A stretch of 31,719 nt of DNA from Anaerolineales bacterium (GCA_018263655.1 JAANWY010000297.1:1-31719); one strand, 5' to 3'; shown: positions 13,420-24,346, numbered from the stretch's first letter. Notes: generated from the letters alone by a model not told the origin. Made by a program: numbers and translations.

Positions 13420-13430
13420 ACGGGGGGCTT

Positions 13431-14543
13431 ATGCGTGAAGATCTGAAATACTGGATCGGCTTCAACATGGTGCCGGGGATCGGCCCCAAGCGATTCGAGG
13501 CGTTGAACGCTCACTTTGGGAGCGTGCGCGAAGCCTGGCATGCCAGTTCGGGGGATCTGGAGGACGCCGGCCTCGACAGACGCTCACTGAAGAGCTTGCT
13601 GTCAGAGCGCACAGAGCTAGATCTGGACGCCCAAGTAGAACAGAATCTCGAAGCCGGTATCACTGTGCTCACTTGGGACGACGCGGCGTATCCACCGCTG
13701 TTGAAGCAAATTTACGATCCCCCATTCGTACTGTACACCCGCGGTGAGCTGCTGTCAAGCGATGAGTGGGCTATGGCCGTTGTCGGCACACGCCGAGCCA
13801 GTGCCTACGGCCGCGAAGCCGCCCGCCAGTTGGCCGGCGACCTGGCTACCAACGGTGTGACCATCGTCAGCGGACTAGCGCAAGGCATTGATTCTCACGG
13901 GCACCGGGCCGCGCTGGATGCCGGCGGACGCACAATCGCCGTCTTGGCCCATGGACTTGATTCTGTTTACCCGCCCCAGAATCGCTCACTGGCGGCCGAG
14001 ATTGTCGAACAAGGCGCGCTGGTGAGCGACTTCGCGCTGGGAACCCGCCCCGAGGGCAAGAATTTCCCGGCCCGAAACCGCATCATCAGCGGGCTGGCGT
14101 TGGGTACGTTGGTGGTGGAAGCCGGCAAGCGCAGCGGCGCCTTGATCACGGCCGAGTTCGCCGCCGAGCAAGGACGTGACGTATTCGCTGTGCCGGGCAA
14201 TATCTTCGCCGCTGGATCGAAAGGCACCAACAGATTGATTCAGACCGGGGCTCAAGCAGCAGTCGGCGTCCAGGACATCCTCGAAGCACTTAACCTGACG
14301 ATGATTGGGGCCTTCCAGGAAGCGCGCGAGATCGTCCCCGAAAACGAAAAGGAGTCACGTTTGCTGGAGCATCTGTCCGAGAACCCGGTGCACGTCGATG
14401 AACTTGGGCAAGTAATCGGCATACCTATTTCTGAAGTCTCCAGCACATTGGCGATGATGGAACTCAAAGGCATGGTCCGCCAGACAAGCGGCATGAACTA
14501 CGTTGTCGCCCGCGAATCGAAGGTCGAATACCGTATTGAGTGA
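13431..14543 (+). CDS. dprA: DNA processing protein DprA (Smf)
   Basis: This 370-residue protein has an N-terminal SAM/HhH-like region (VPGIGPKRFEAL, 15-26), the Rossmann-like DprA core with VVGTRRASAYGREAA, SGLAQGIDSHGHRAAL, FPARNRIISGLALGTLVVEA and SGALITAEFAAEQGRDVFAVPGN (each within about 115-270, the last in two adjoining parts SGALITAEFAA and EQGRDVFAVPGN), and a C-terminal winged-helix domain (LLEHLSENPVHVDEL). DprA binds incoming single-stranded DNA and loads RecA during transformation, so the organism may retain competence functions. It has its own strong promoter, and the next gene starts 4 nt after its stop. Confidence 0.95.
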   Translation: MREDLKYWIGFNMVPGIGPKRFEALNAHFGSVREAWHASSGDLEDAGLDRRSLKSLLSERTELDLDAQVEQNLEAGITVLTWDDAAYPPLLKQIYDPPFVLYTRGELLSSDEWAMAVVGTRRASAYGREAARQLAGDLATNGVTIVSGLAQGIDSHGHRAALDAGGRTIAVLAHGLDSVYPPQNRSLAAEIVEQGALVSDFALGTRPEGKNFPARNRIISGLALGTLVVEAGKRSGALITAEFAAEQGRDVFAVPGNIFAAGSKGTNRLIQTGAQAAVGVQDILEALNLTMIGAFQEAREIVPENEKESRLLEHLSENPVHVDELGQVIGIPISEVSSTLAMMELKGMVRQTSGMNYVVARESKVEYRIE

Positions 14544-14547
14544 AACT

Positions 14548-15621
14548 ATGACAACATACGCCCTGGTGCTAGCCGGCGGCGTTGGCAGCCGGCTGTGGCC
14601 GCGCAGTCGCGTAGATCGACCGAAGCAACTGCAGGCGTTGATTTCCGATCAATCGATGCTTCAGGAGACAATCGGCCGGCTGGAGCCAATGGTGTTGCCT
14701 GACCATATCTTCATCATGACCAACGCGAAATACGTCGGCGCAGTGCGGGAGCAGCTACCCAGCACCCCACCGGAGAACGTGATCGGCGAGCCGGCCGTGC
14801 GCGGCACCGCGTCCGCCATCGGATACGGCGCTCTGGCAATTGCCCATCGCGATCCATCGGCGGTGATGTTTTCGCTGCACGCCGACCACTATATCCGCGA
14901 CGTGGAGGGGTTCCGACAGGCCCTGCAGGCCGCGGCGGACGTGGCCGGCGAAGGCTACCTGGTGACGCTCGGCATCACGCCCCAATATCCCGAGATTGGT
15001 TATGGATACATCGAACGCGCCGAGACGCTGGGGGCGTACGCCGGTCACACCGTCTACCGCGTGGCTCGCTTCACCGAGAAGCCGGATCAGAAGCGAGCTG
15101 AGGCCTTCGCCGACAGCGGCCGGTACTATTGGAACAGCGGCCTATTTACGTGGCAAGTGTCGACCATCCTGGACGCTTTCGCCGCACATATACCGGACAC
15201 CTACCAGAAACTGCGCGTGATGGGGGCGGCAATTGGGACGGATGAGGAATCTGAGACACTGGCCGAGGTGTGGCTGACGCTCGAAAACCAGACCATTGAC
15301 TACGGCATCATGGAGCAGGCCGAGGACGTCGCTGTGGTGCCGGCCAGCTTCGGTTGGAGCGACGTCGGCTCCTGGGATACGCTGTATGATCTTCGAGACG
15401 CTGACAGCGATGGGAATGTCGTCGCCGGCGAGCACATCGGTGTGGATACGCGAGGGTCTTTCATTCACACCGACGGCCGGCTCATTGCCACCGCCGGCGT
15501 CGAAGACCTGATCATCGTCGATACAGGTGACGTCGTGCTCGTCTGCCCACGCGGTCGGGCCCAAGATGTGAAAGCCATTGTCGATCAACTAAAACAGGCG
15601 GGGCGGACAGACGTATTGTGA
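14548..15621 (+). CDS. manC: Mannose-1-phosphate guanylyltransferase
   Basis: The ATG at 14548 (MTTYALVLAGGVGSRLWP), four nt after dprA, gives 357 residues. The nucleotidyltransferase signature GGVGSRLWPRSRVDRPKQ is followed by RGTASAIGYGALAI, FSLHADHYI, FTEKPDQKRAEAF and YWNSGLFTW, as in ManC/RfbM. The enzyme makes GDP-mannose from mannose-1-phosphate and GTP for glycans or polysaccharides. It lacks the C-terminal phosphomannose isomerase domain of bifunctional ManC, as is common for short GMP proteins. Functional linkage to dprA is not obvious; the operon may be incidental. Confidence 0.92.
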   Translation: MTTYALVLAGGVGSRLWPRSRVDRPKQLQALISDQSMLQETIGRLEPMVLPDHIFIMTNAKYVGAVREQLPSTPPENVIGEPAVRGTASAIGYGALAIAHRDPSAVMFSLHADHYIRDVEGFRQALQAAADVAGEGYLVTLGITPQYPEIGYGYIERAETLGAYAGHTVYRVARFTEKPDQKRAEAFADSGRYYWNSGLFTWQVSTILDAFAAHIPDTYQKLRVMGAAIGTDEESETLAEVWLTLENQTIDYGIMEQAEDVAVVPASFGWSDVGSWDTLYDLRDADSDGNVVAGEHIGVDTRGSFIHTDGRLIATAGVEDLIIVDTGDVVLVCPRGRAQDVKAIVDQLKQAGRTDVL

Positions 15622-15880
15622 GCGTTGCGTGCTGCACGTACTGGGTCAAGGTCCGCACCGTGCAACCAGACGATTTAAGATAAGCGTTATGTGAGTGCGA
15701 GGCGGCGAGATCACGTCCTCGAACCCTTCGACGGGCTCAGGACGTCGCAAGTTCGAGCGTCCTGGACGCTGCAACTTGTTGCAGGCGATAGGCCATGCAG
15801 GCGATAGGCCATCATGTAGCAGAACGTCCGCCTACGCACCTTAGCTTAAAGTGTCTGCCGTGCAACGAGCTATAGTGAAG
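15622..15880. other. Intergenic region before topA
   Basis: It holds a CCTTCGACGGGCTCAGGACG unit (about 15725-15744) and a tandem pair of GCAGGCGATAGGCCAT (about 15781-15814). No gene seen. Confidence 0.5.
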
Positions 15881-16041
15881 CAGACTCGGTAAATCGCAAA
15901 GCCCGTTCGTAGTGAACGCGGATGCACACATCCGTCCGGAATGCAGTGGAGTGCCGTCGTGGTACCGCAGGGTGCCGGGACGCCACTCCGGCTTCGCCTC
16001 CGTGGCTGACTACGAACCTAAATTGCGATTTACCGAGTCTG
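15881..16041. mobile_element. 161-bp MITE-like element with 19-bp inverted ends
   Basis: CAGACTCGGTAAATCGCAA (15881-15899) and its exact complement (16023-16041) bound the element. Nested inside are GTTCGTAGT (15905-15913) and ACTACGAAC (16009-16017), the arms of the element found in the iron-sulfur gene at 4013-4067. It ends 30 nt before the topA start, so it may affect topA expression. No target duplication was obvious. Confidence 0.75.
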
Positions 16042-16071
16042 ACGGATTCGATGTGATAAAAAGGTGAATGT

Positions 16072-18429
16072 ATGCAAGCCTACTGTATGAAATGCAAGGA
16101 AAAGCGCGAAATGGCGAACCCGGAAGCGACGTATACCAAGACCGGGACGCCAGGGACGCGCGGTGAATGTTCTGTATGTGGCACTGGCATGTTCCGCATG
16201 GGCGGTACGCCGGCCCACGCCGACGTACCGAAGCCGAAGGTCATCGCCAAGCCCAAACGCCGTAAGAAAAAGCGTAAGCGCGATGGCAGGCTGGTCATTG
16301 TCGAGTCGCCGGCCAAAGCGCGCACCATCGGCAAGTTTCTAGGCTCCAAGTATAGTGTCAAGGCCTCTGTGGGACACGTCCGGGACCTTCTCAGATCGCG
16401 CTTGAGCGTAGATGTAGAGAACGACTTCGAGCCGCGCTACCGGGTACCGAACGAGAAGCGGGACACCGTCAAGGAGCTGCGCAAGGAAGTGGAAAAAGCG
16501 GCTGAGGTGTATCTGGCGACGGACCCTGACCGTGAGGGAGAGGCCATCGCCTGGCACCTCCTGGAAGCCGCCAGGATTCCCAACGAAATCGCGCGGCGTG
16601 TCGTGTTCCACGAGATCACGCAGGAAGCCGTTGACCAAGCGTTTGGCCAGCCACGCGGCATCAATATGCAACTGGTAGATGCACAGCAAGCCCGACGCAT
16701 TCTCGACCGCCTGGTGGGCTACAAGATCAGCCCGCTGCTCTGGGATAAGGTGCGCAGCCGGCTCAGCGCCGGCCGCGTTCAAACCGTCGCCCTACGCCTC
16801 GTCGTCGAGCGCGAGCGAGAGATCGATGCGTTCGTCCCAGACGAGTACTGGAGCATTGAGGCTGAACTGTCGAAACAAGATACGCGAACCGAGGACCCTC
16901 GACCAACTTTCGTGGCCTCCCTCCATCGCATCCGGGGCGAGAAATTCGAGTTGGAGACGGGCGAAGAGACACAACAGATTGTCGATGCCCTGGAAGGTGC
17001 GGCCTACATCGTCGGCGAAGTGCGCCGGCGCAAACGTCGGCGCCGGCCATCGGCGCCTTTCACGACCAGCACCATGCAACAGCGTGCGTCGAGCCGGCTG
17101 CGCTTCAACGCCAAGCGAACCATGCGTGTCGCCCAGCAGCTCTACGAGGGCGTCGATCTAGGCGACGAAGACACCGCCGGGTTGATCACCTACATGCGAA
17201 CCGACTCGGTATCGGTGTCGAAGCAGGCGCAGGACGAGGTGCGACACCTCATCAATGACGAATTCGGCGTGGAGTATCTACCTCCGGAACCGCGCACCTA
17301 TAAGACCAAGAGCAAGTCGGCGCAGGAAGCCCACGAGGCCATCCGACCCACGTCCGTTATGCGGCAGCCAAAAGAAATCAAGCAATATCTGACGCGGGAT
17401 CAGTATCGGTTGTATGACTTGATCTGGAAGCGCTTCGTGGCCAGCCAGATGGCAAACGCGTTGTTCGACTCGACGTCGGTGGACATCAACGCCGGCAATC
17501 CGTCTAGCGAAATGCCTTACATGTTCCGGGCGACGGGGTCGATCCTGAGGTTTGCCGGCTTCCTGGCCGTCTACGGACGCGATCCCGAGGACGAAGATCG
17601 TGACCTGCCGCCTCTGTTCGAAGACGAAGAATTGGACCTGATACAGCTCTTGCCAGAGCAGCATTTCACCCAGCCCCCCCCCCGCTACAGCGAGGCCACG
17701 CTGGTCAAGGCCTTGGAGGAGCACGGGATTGGCCGGCCCAGCACCTACGCGCCCATCATCTCGACCATCCAAAATCGAGGCTACGCCGAAACTGTCGACA
17801 AGCGACTCAAGCCCACCGAGCTCGGTGTCATCGTCAACGACCTCCTGATCAAGCACTTCCCCGACATTTTCGATGTCACGTTCACAGCGCAGATGGAAGA
17901 AGAACTTGACCAGATCGCCAACGGGGATCGAGCGTGGGTGCCCGTCCTGCGAGAATTCTACGGTCCCTTCGAGAAGGAGCTGAAGCGCGCCGAAGTCGAG
18001 ATGGAAGAGGTCGACATCGGCAACCAGGAGACCGGCGAGATGTGCTCCGAGTGCGGGGAGCCCTTGGTCATCCGCTTTGGCCGCTACGGTAAGTTCATCG
18101 GCTGCAGCGGTTTCCCGGAGTGCACTTACACTAAGCCGTTCCTGGAGAAAATCGGCGTTGCCTGTCCCGAGTGCGGCGGCGACCTCGTCCAGAAGCGGAC
18201 GCGTAAGGGGCGCACCTTCTACGGCTGCGCTAACTACCCGGAGTGTGAGTTCGCCTCCTGGCAGCGCCCACTGCCCCCGCCATGCCCAAACTGCGCGGGG
18301 CTGTTGGTGCAGAAGGGCAAGAAAAAGGCGCAGTGCATCGCCTGCGAGAGTTGGTACGAACGAGACGAATTGCCAGAACCGGAGGGAGAAGAGGTTGAAA
18401 CGCCAGAGCTTGAGCCCGTCCTGGGTTAA
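16072..18429 (+). CDS. topA: DNA topoisomerase I with N-terminal DUF5679 zinc ribbon
   Basis: The 785-residue protein starts behind AAGGTGA. Residues 1-44 form a DUF5679-like zinc ribbon (Cys5, Cys8, Cys33, Cys36; YCMKCK and CSVCGTGMFRMG), joined by a Lys/Arg-rich linker (53-71) to a type IA topoisomerase: toprim LVIVESPAKARTIGKFLG and ATDPDREGEAIAWH, catalytic Tyr in GLITYMRTDS, and HEAIRPT. The C-terminus has zinc-binding modules CSECG...C..C, CPECGG...C..C and CPNCAG...CIAC. It relaxes negative supercoils by single-strand passage. The N-terminal fusion is unusual for TopA. xerC follows 20 nt downstream. Confidence 0.95.
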   Translation: MQAYCMKCKEKREMANPEATYTKTGTPGTRGECSVCGTGMFRMGGTPAHADVPKPKVIAKPKRRKKKRKRDGRLVIVESPAKARTIGKFLGSKYSVKASVGHVRDLLRSRLSVDVENDFEPRYRVPNEKRDTVKELRKEVEKAAEVYLATDPDREGEAIAWHLLEAARIPNEIARRVVFHEITQEAVDQAFGQPRGINMQLVDAQQARRILDRLVGYKISPLLWDKVRSRLSAGRVQTVALRLVVEREREIDAFVPDEYWSIEAELSKQDTRTEDPRPTFVASLHRIRGEKFELETGEETQQIVDALEGAAYIVGEVRRRKRRRRPSAPFTTSTMQQRASSRLRFNAKRTMRVAQQLYEGVDLGDEDTAGLITYMRTDSVSVSKQAQDEVRHLINDEFGVEYLPPEPRTYKTKSKSAQEAHEAIRPTSVMRQPKEIKQYLTRDQYRLYDLIWKRFVASQMANALFDSTSVDINAGNPSSEMPYMFRATGSILRFAGFLAVYGRDPEDEDRDLPPLFEDEELDLIQLLPEQHFTQPPPRYSEATLVKALEEHGIGRPSTYAPIISTIQNRGYAETVDKRLKPTELGVIVNDLLIKHFPDIFDVTFTAQMEEELDQIANGDRAWVPVLREFYGPFEKELKRAEVEMEEVDIGNQETGEMCSECGEPLVIRFGRYGKFIGCSGFPECTYTKPFLEKIGVACPECGGDLVQKRTRKGRTFYGCANYPECEFASWQRPLPPPCPNCAGLLVQKGKKKAQCIACESWYERDELPEPEGEEVETPELEPVLG

Positions 18430-18449
18430 GGGGAGTCAAAGGCTGTCGT

Positions 18450-19403
18450 ATGTACGATCATCTGGAGCGCTACGTCACGCACCTGAAAGCCGAAAAGAAT
18501 GCGTCGGCGTACACGATTCGGAACTATCGCGCCGAGATCGAGGAGTTTCTTGATTTTCTCGCGCAAGACGACATCCAAGATTGGGCTCAGGTGGATCGGT
18601 ATGTGGTGCGCGGCTACCTGGGCCGGCTTCACGCGCAGGATTACGCGCGCTCCAGCATTGCGCGACGAGTATCAGAACTGCGCTCTTTCGGGCGCTATCT
18701 GGTCCGCGAGAAAATACTGGAAGCGAACCCTTTCCGGGCGATCTCGTCACCCAAGGTTCCGCAGCGTCTGCCAAAGTATTTGGAGGTCGATGAGGTACAG
18801 CGCCTGCTCGACGTACCTGAAACACGTGATTCGGATGGCAAACCCTCACCTCAGGGGCTGCGTGACCGGGCGATTCTCGAGCTGCTGTATGCTTCCGGGC
18901 TGCGGGTGAGCGAGCTGACCAGCCTCAACGTGGGCGATCTCGATCGCGAGCGGGGCCAAATCATCGTAACCGGCAAGGGCGACAAGGAGCGGCTCGTGCT
19001 CATCGGCGAGCCGGCCCAGCACGCCCTGAGTCGCTACCTCGCCGATGGCCGGCCGCAGTTCGTCAAGAAGCAGGCGCCGGCCTCCCGCCCGCTGTTCTTG
19101 AACCGCCTGGGTAGCCGGCTGTCGGATCGCAGCATCCAGATGATCCTTCCGATCTTGCTCTTCCGATCTGGCCTGACTAAGAAAGTCACGCCGCACACGC
19201 TGCGTCACACCTTCGCTACGCACATGCTCGACGGTGGAGCCGATCTACGCGTCGTCCAGGAGTTGTTGGGCCACGCCCAGCTCAGCACAACCCAGGTCTA
19301 CACTCACGTCAGCCAGAACCGGGCTAGAGAGGTCTACTTGGGCGCTCACCCCCGAGCCGGCGCACCGGACGAGGGGAGGAGTGAAGAGGAGGACAACAAG
19401 TAA
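18450..19403 (+). CDS. xerC: XerC/XerD-type tyrosine recombinase
   Basis: The 317-residue protein has a SAM-like core-binding domain (1-90) and a catalytic domain with Arg in SGLRVSELTSL, Lys in TGKGDKER, HTLRHTFATH, GHAQLSTTQVYTHVS (His and nucleophilic Tyr). It fits XerC/D, which resolve chromosome dimers at dif with FtsK. The choice between XerC and XerD cannot be made here. Residues 233-240 (LPILLFRS) are encoded by sequence matching an Illumina adapter end and replace the basic helix normally found before GL.KKVTPH, so this stretch is probably not genuine although the length is unchanged. The tail after VYLGAH is hydrophilic. Confidence 0.88.
   Translation: MYDHLERYVTHLKAEKNASAYTIRNYRAEIEEFLDFLAQDDIQDWAQVDRYVVRGYLGRLHAQDYARSSIARRVSELRSFGRYLVREKILEANPFRAISSPKVPQRLPKYLEVDEVQRLLDVPETRDSDGKPSPQGLRDRAILELLYASGLRVSELTSLNVGDLDRERGQIIVTGKGDKERLVLIGEPAQHALSRYLADGRPQFVKKQAPASRPLFLNRLGSRLSDRSIQMILPILLFRSGLTKKVTPHTLRHTFATHMLDGGADLRVVQELLGHAQLSTTQVYTHVSQNRAREVYLGAHPRAGAPDEGRSEEEDNK
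19146..19169 (+). other. Illumina adapter-like sequence inside xerC (assembly artefact)
   Basis: CTTCCGATCT is followed directly by TGCTCTTCCGATCT. GCTCTTCCGATCT is the shared 3' end of Illumina TruSeq adapters. Two overlapping matches in 24 bp are very unlikely by chance, and the coded residues do not suit a Xer recombinase at this point. Confidence 0.85.
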
Positions 19404-19534
19404 GGCTCTGGCGAAAAGCGAGCACCACAAGATATAGCGTATGAGTGCCCCTTACCCCACAATATGTAGGAATTGCCAAATCGGCCGAAGTCCAGTAAAG
19501 ACAGGGGGCATTTAGCCCGTTCCATTGCGTTTAG

Positions 19535-19669
19535 GTAACCGTTCAGGTGGTGGGGACTCTTGCAAAGGTTTGTCAAGCGCATTCGGGCTGAAAGGGCCCT
19601 CGCCAGTCGAAAATTGGCCCTCCGAGAAGGCTACTCCCAACCTTCTCAAGGGTGGCTAAACGCTTACAC
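19535..19669. repeat. GTTCAG palindromic repeat, copy C (upstream of M24 peptidase)
   Basis: GTAACCGTTCAGGTGGTGGG at the left, CCTCGCCAGTCGAAAA in the middle and CAACCTTCTCAAGGGTGGC near the right match copies A and B. The end reads GGCTAAACGCTTAC. The stems are more degenerate than in A. It occupies most of the 293-bp gap between xerC and the peptidase gene. Confidence 0.7.
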
Positions 19670-19696
19670 GTTAGTTCTCCTTGAACAGGAGCGCGT

Positions 19697-20785
19697 ATGA
19701 TTGACCGACTCGCCGCTGTGCGGAAAAAACTGAATGAAGCCGAACTGGACGCCCTGCTCGTGAGCCAGTCAGAGAATCGGCGCTACTTGAGCGGGTTCAC
19801 CGGCTCAGCCGGCGTCCTCATCATCTCTGCCGAGAACGCTATGCTGGCGACCGACTTCCGCTACTATACACAAGCGGAGGATCAAGCGCCAGCCTTCGAT
19901 TTGGTGAAGGTGGGGTACAAATTCACAGATCACCTGGCAGATTTGCTAACGGATGCCGGCGCCCAGCGCGTGGGCTTTGAGAGCGAACACCTCACCGTCG
20001 CCCAGCACGAGCGCTGGCAAGAGGCTGCTTCGGAGTTCGAGTGGATCGCCACATCGGGGCTGGTTGAAGACCAGCGCGCTGTGAAGTCCCCCCAGGAAGT
20101 CGACAAGGTCCGCCTCGCTGTGGAAGTGGCCGATGAGGCCTTTGCACGCGTATCGCAACAACTCAGGCCGGGCGCGACAGAGCAAGACGTGGCATGGATG
20201 ATGCGCGCCGAGATGCACGACCTGGGTGCCGGGGGGATCGCTTTCGAAACCATCGTCGCTGCCGGCAAGGACGGGGCTAAGCCCCACTATCGACCCGCCA
20301 ACAAGAAAATCCCCACCGGCGTGCCCATCGTCATCGACATGGGCGCCGCTATCGACGGCTATCATTCGGATATGACGCGGACGATCGTCCTCGGCGCACC
20401 GGACGCCACATTCTACGAAATCTACAGCCTGGTGCTGCACGCCCAAGAACAGGTGGCGGCACAGATCCGAGCCGGCATGACGTGTGTCGAGGCTGACGCG
20501 GTTGCGCGCGACATTATCGAAGAGGCTGGCCACGCCGACCATTTTGGTCACGGCCTGGGACACGGCGTTGGGTTGGCAGTCCACGAGGCACCGAAGCTTA
20601 GCTTTACGGCGAATGAGGACAATGTGCTCAAGCCGGGAATGGTCGTGACCATCGAACCCGGTGTGTATCTCCCAGATTGGGGGGGTGTACGGATTGAAGA
20701 TATGGCAGTTGTAAGAGAAGATGGTCTAGATATCCTGACGCGAACGCCTAAGGCAGTCGAAGCCCAGATCATTCCGGCTTCATAG
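19697..20785 (+). CDS. M24 family Xaa-Pro aminopeptidase
   Basis: The ATG follows CAGGAG. The 362-residue protein has a creatinase-like N-terminal domain (about 1-125) and a pita-bread catalytic domain with the five metal ligands: Asp in VIDMGAAIDGYHSDMTRT (two Asp), His in HGLGHGVGLAVHE, Glu in TIEPGVY and Glu in VRIEDM. It removes N-terminal residues preceding proline using two Mn/Co ions in the cytoplasm, and resembles YpdF/PepQ/PepP short forms. efp, which often follows such genes, is absent; an uncharacterised membrane protein follows 30 nt on. Confidence 0.93.
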   Translation: MIDRLAAVRKKLNEAELDALLVSQSENRRYLSGFTGSAGVLIISAENAMLATDFRYYTQAEDQAPAFDLVKVGYKFTDHLADLLTDAGAQRVGFESEHLTVAQHERWQEAASEFEWIATSGLVEDQRAVKSPQEVDKVRLAVEVADEAFARVSQQLRPGATEQDVAWMMRAEMHDLGAGGIAFETIVAAGKDGAKPHYRPANKKIPTGVPIVIDMGAAIDGYHSDMTRTIVLGAPDATFYEIYSLVLHAQEQVAAQIRAGMTCVEADAVARDIIEEAGHADHFGHGLGHGVGLAVHEAPKLSFTANEDNVLKPGMVVTIEPGVYLPDWGGVRIEDMAVVREDGLDILTRTPKAVEAQIIPAS

Positions 20786-20815
20786 GCCTGCCCAACTTGC
20801 AAGGAGGAGCCGGCT

Positions 20816-21931
20816 ATGCAAGAGCAAAAATTACGCACCCAGACAGATATCTTCCAGGACCGCGATGTACAGATCGGCGCAGCAGTCGGCCTGATTGTCG
20901 GGCTGCTGCTGGGCTGGTTCGCGCTCGGCTGGTGGATCGCTCCGGTACAGTGGGTGGACGCTAAACCCAGCGATCTGCACCCCGACTGGCAGGACAACTA
21001 CGTCGCCATGGTTGCCGATTCCTATCTCCTGACAGGCGACACCCAAATAGCTCGCGCGCGGCTGAAAGACTTCGACACTGAAGCTCTGAAGCGCGTGTTC
21101 GGCAAGGTGGAAGCGAAGTTTGAGCACCAAGAGGCAACCCGCCAAGCTCGCGCGGTGCGCCAACTGGCCGACCAGATGGGCATTTCCATCGTGCTACTTG
21201 AGACACCCGTAGTGGTTGAGACTGCGGCCGCTCAAGCAGTTGCAACGGCCACACCAGTCCCCGAGCAAGGTGAAGCGAGCGGCACCTCCGTGGGACAAGT
21301 TATCGTCTGGGCTTTCGTCATCATGTTCGTCATTGTAGCCAGCGTTGGCGGCTTCATGTGGCTCCAGCGACGATCTACTACGCAATTCGAGGACGTAGAG
21401 GGTGCGCCTGGCCAGCCTGGCCGGCGTCCGCCTGGTGACCTACCAATCGAGAGCATGAATGTGGGCGAACGCAAGATCATCGAGTATCAAGACGAGGGCC
21501 CCGGCTACGAGCAGGACATTCAGATCTATCAAGGTGGCGAGATCGTCGGGTCCTGTGGCTTGCAGGGCGTTCCCACCTTGAGCGAGAGTGGACATGTCGT
21601 GGCGTGTGCTACCTGGCTGTACGAACCGCAGGTCCCTGATCGTGCTGCTGACACCCGGGTCCTGGTCAGCCGGCGGGTATACGAGAACGCCACGCTGCGC
21701 AGCTCTCTGGTCGACGATCGCCAACCTGAGAGTGCCATTCCGGCCGAATCCGGTCAAACGGTGTACTTGGAACACGAAACGTTGGAGATGGCGCTGCGGG
21801 TGATCGACGTCGAATATGCTGATCTCGGTGAGCAGTACATCCGCCGGCTGGTGGTAGAGTTTGAGCCTGTCCGCAAACGCCGGCCACCCGATGAGCCATC
21901 CGCCCCGCTAGATTTCAGCATAGATATGTGA
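20816..21931 (+). CDS. Uncharacterised two-TM membrane protein
   Basis: The ATG follows AAGGAGGAG with ideal spacing. The 371-residue protein has a short N-terminal tail, TM helix 1 (about 20-42), an extracytoplasmic helical segment (50-130) with WQDNYVAMVADSYLLTGD, an Ala/Thr/Pro linker, TM helix 2 (about 161-183), and a cytoplasmic domain of nearly 190 residues, mostly beta-rich (ERKIIEYQDEGPGYEQDIQI). I do not recognise a named family. The extracytoplasmic segment loosely resembles tetratricopeptide-type helices (DTQIARARLKDF). It is probably co-transcribed with the peptidase. Function unknown. Confidence 0.85.
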   Translation: MQEQKLRTQTDIFQDRDVQIGAAVGLIVGLLLGWFALGWWIAPVQWVDAKPSDLHPDWQDNYVAMVADSYLLTGDTQIARARLKDFDTEALKRVFGKVEAKFEHQEATRQARAVRQLADQMGISIVLLETPVVVETAAAQAVATATPVPEQGEASGTSVGQVIVWAFVIMFVIVASVGGFMWLQRRSTTQFEDVEGAPGQPGRRPPGDLPIESMNVGERKIIEYQDEGPGYEQDIQIYQGGEIVGSCGLQGVPTLSESGHVVACATWLYEPQVPDRAADTRVLVSRRVYENATLRSSLVDDRQPESAIPAESGQTVYLEHETLEMALRVIDVEYADLGEQYIRRLVVEFEPVRKRRPPDEPSAPLDFSIDM

Positions 21932-21963
21932 CCAACTCAGGCACGCAGTGCCTGCACCGAATC

Positions 21964-22148
21964 TTTGATCGCCGAAGAGCCTGTGCTGAGCGTAGCCGAA
22001 GTATCTCCTGACCGAGGCGAAACGGGCTCGGTCAGGCCTGCCTGTGCGCCTGCCTGTGCCTTGGCAGACAGGTCGCACGCAGACAGGAGACCTTCGCCCA
22101 ACGTGGGGCGGTAATGAAACGGGCTCGGTCGGGAGACCTTCGCCCAAC
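21964..22148. repeat. Palindromic element, GGTCTCCTGACCGAG family, copy 2
   Basis: It starts TTTGATCGCCGAAG as in copy 1 and has CTCCTGACCGAG, GGGCTCGGTCAGG and two right arms ending GAGACCTTCGCCCAAC. The first right arm is split by a nested short hairpin repeat at 22037-22087. The element ends about 20 nt before the tex start. Confidence 0.7.
22037..22087. repeat. Short hairpin repeats, copy 5: one copy inside another
   Basis: CCTGCCTGTGCG is followed by a complete inner copy (CCTGCCTGTGCCTTGG to GCAGACAGG) and then by the outer right arm CGCACGCAGACAGG. The pair sits between CTCGGTCAGG and AGACCTTCGCCC, which are contiguous in copy 1 of the host element. Confidence 0.75.
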
Positions 22149-22169
22149 ATTGAACGGTTGCAAACGATT

Positions 22170-24335
<2,166 letters not shown>

Positions 24336-24346
24336 CAGACACTGAA

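Larger units (their letters stand above)
12706..13430. other. 725-bp intergenic region between rimM and dprA
   Basis: It contains a terminator-like hairpin (12920-12942), a CCTTCGACAGG unit interrupted by a short hairpin repeat (13029-13067), GTTCAG repeat copy B (13126-13318), and the dprA promoter and operator-like palindrome. In 12706-12905 I see no gene or clear structure. Confidence 0.6.

Noticed and set aside
22044..22169. Extended N-terminus for Tex
   Set aside because: The upstream 42 codons are encoded by palindromic repeat DNA and are not Tex-like.
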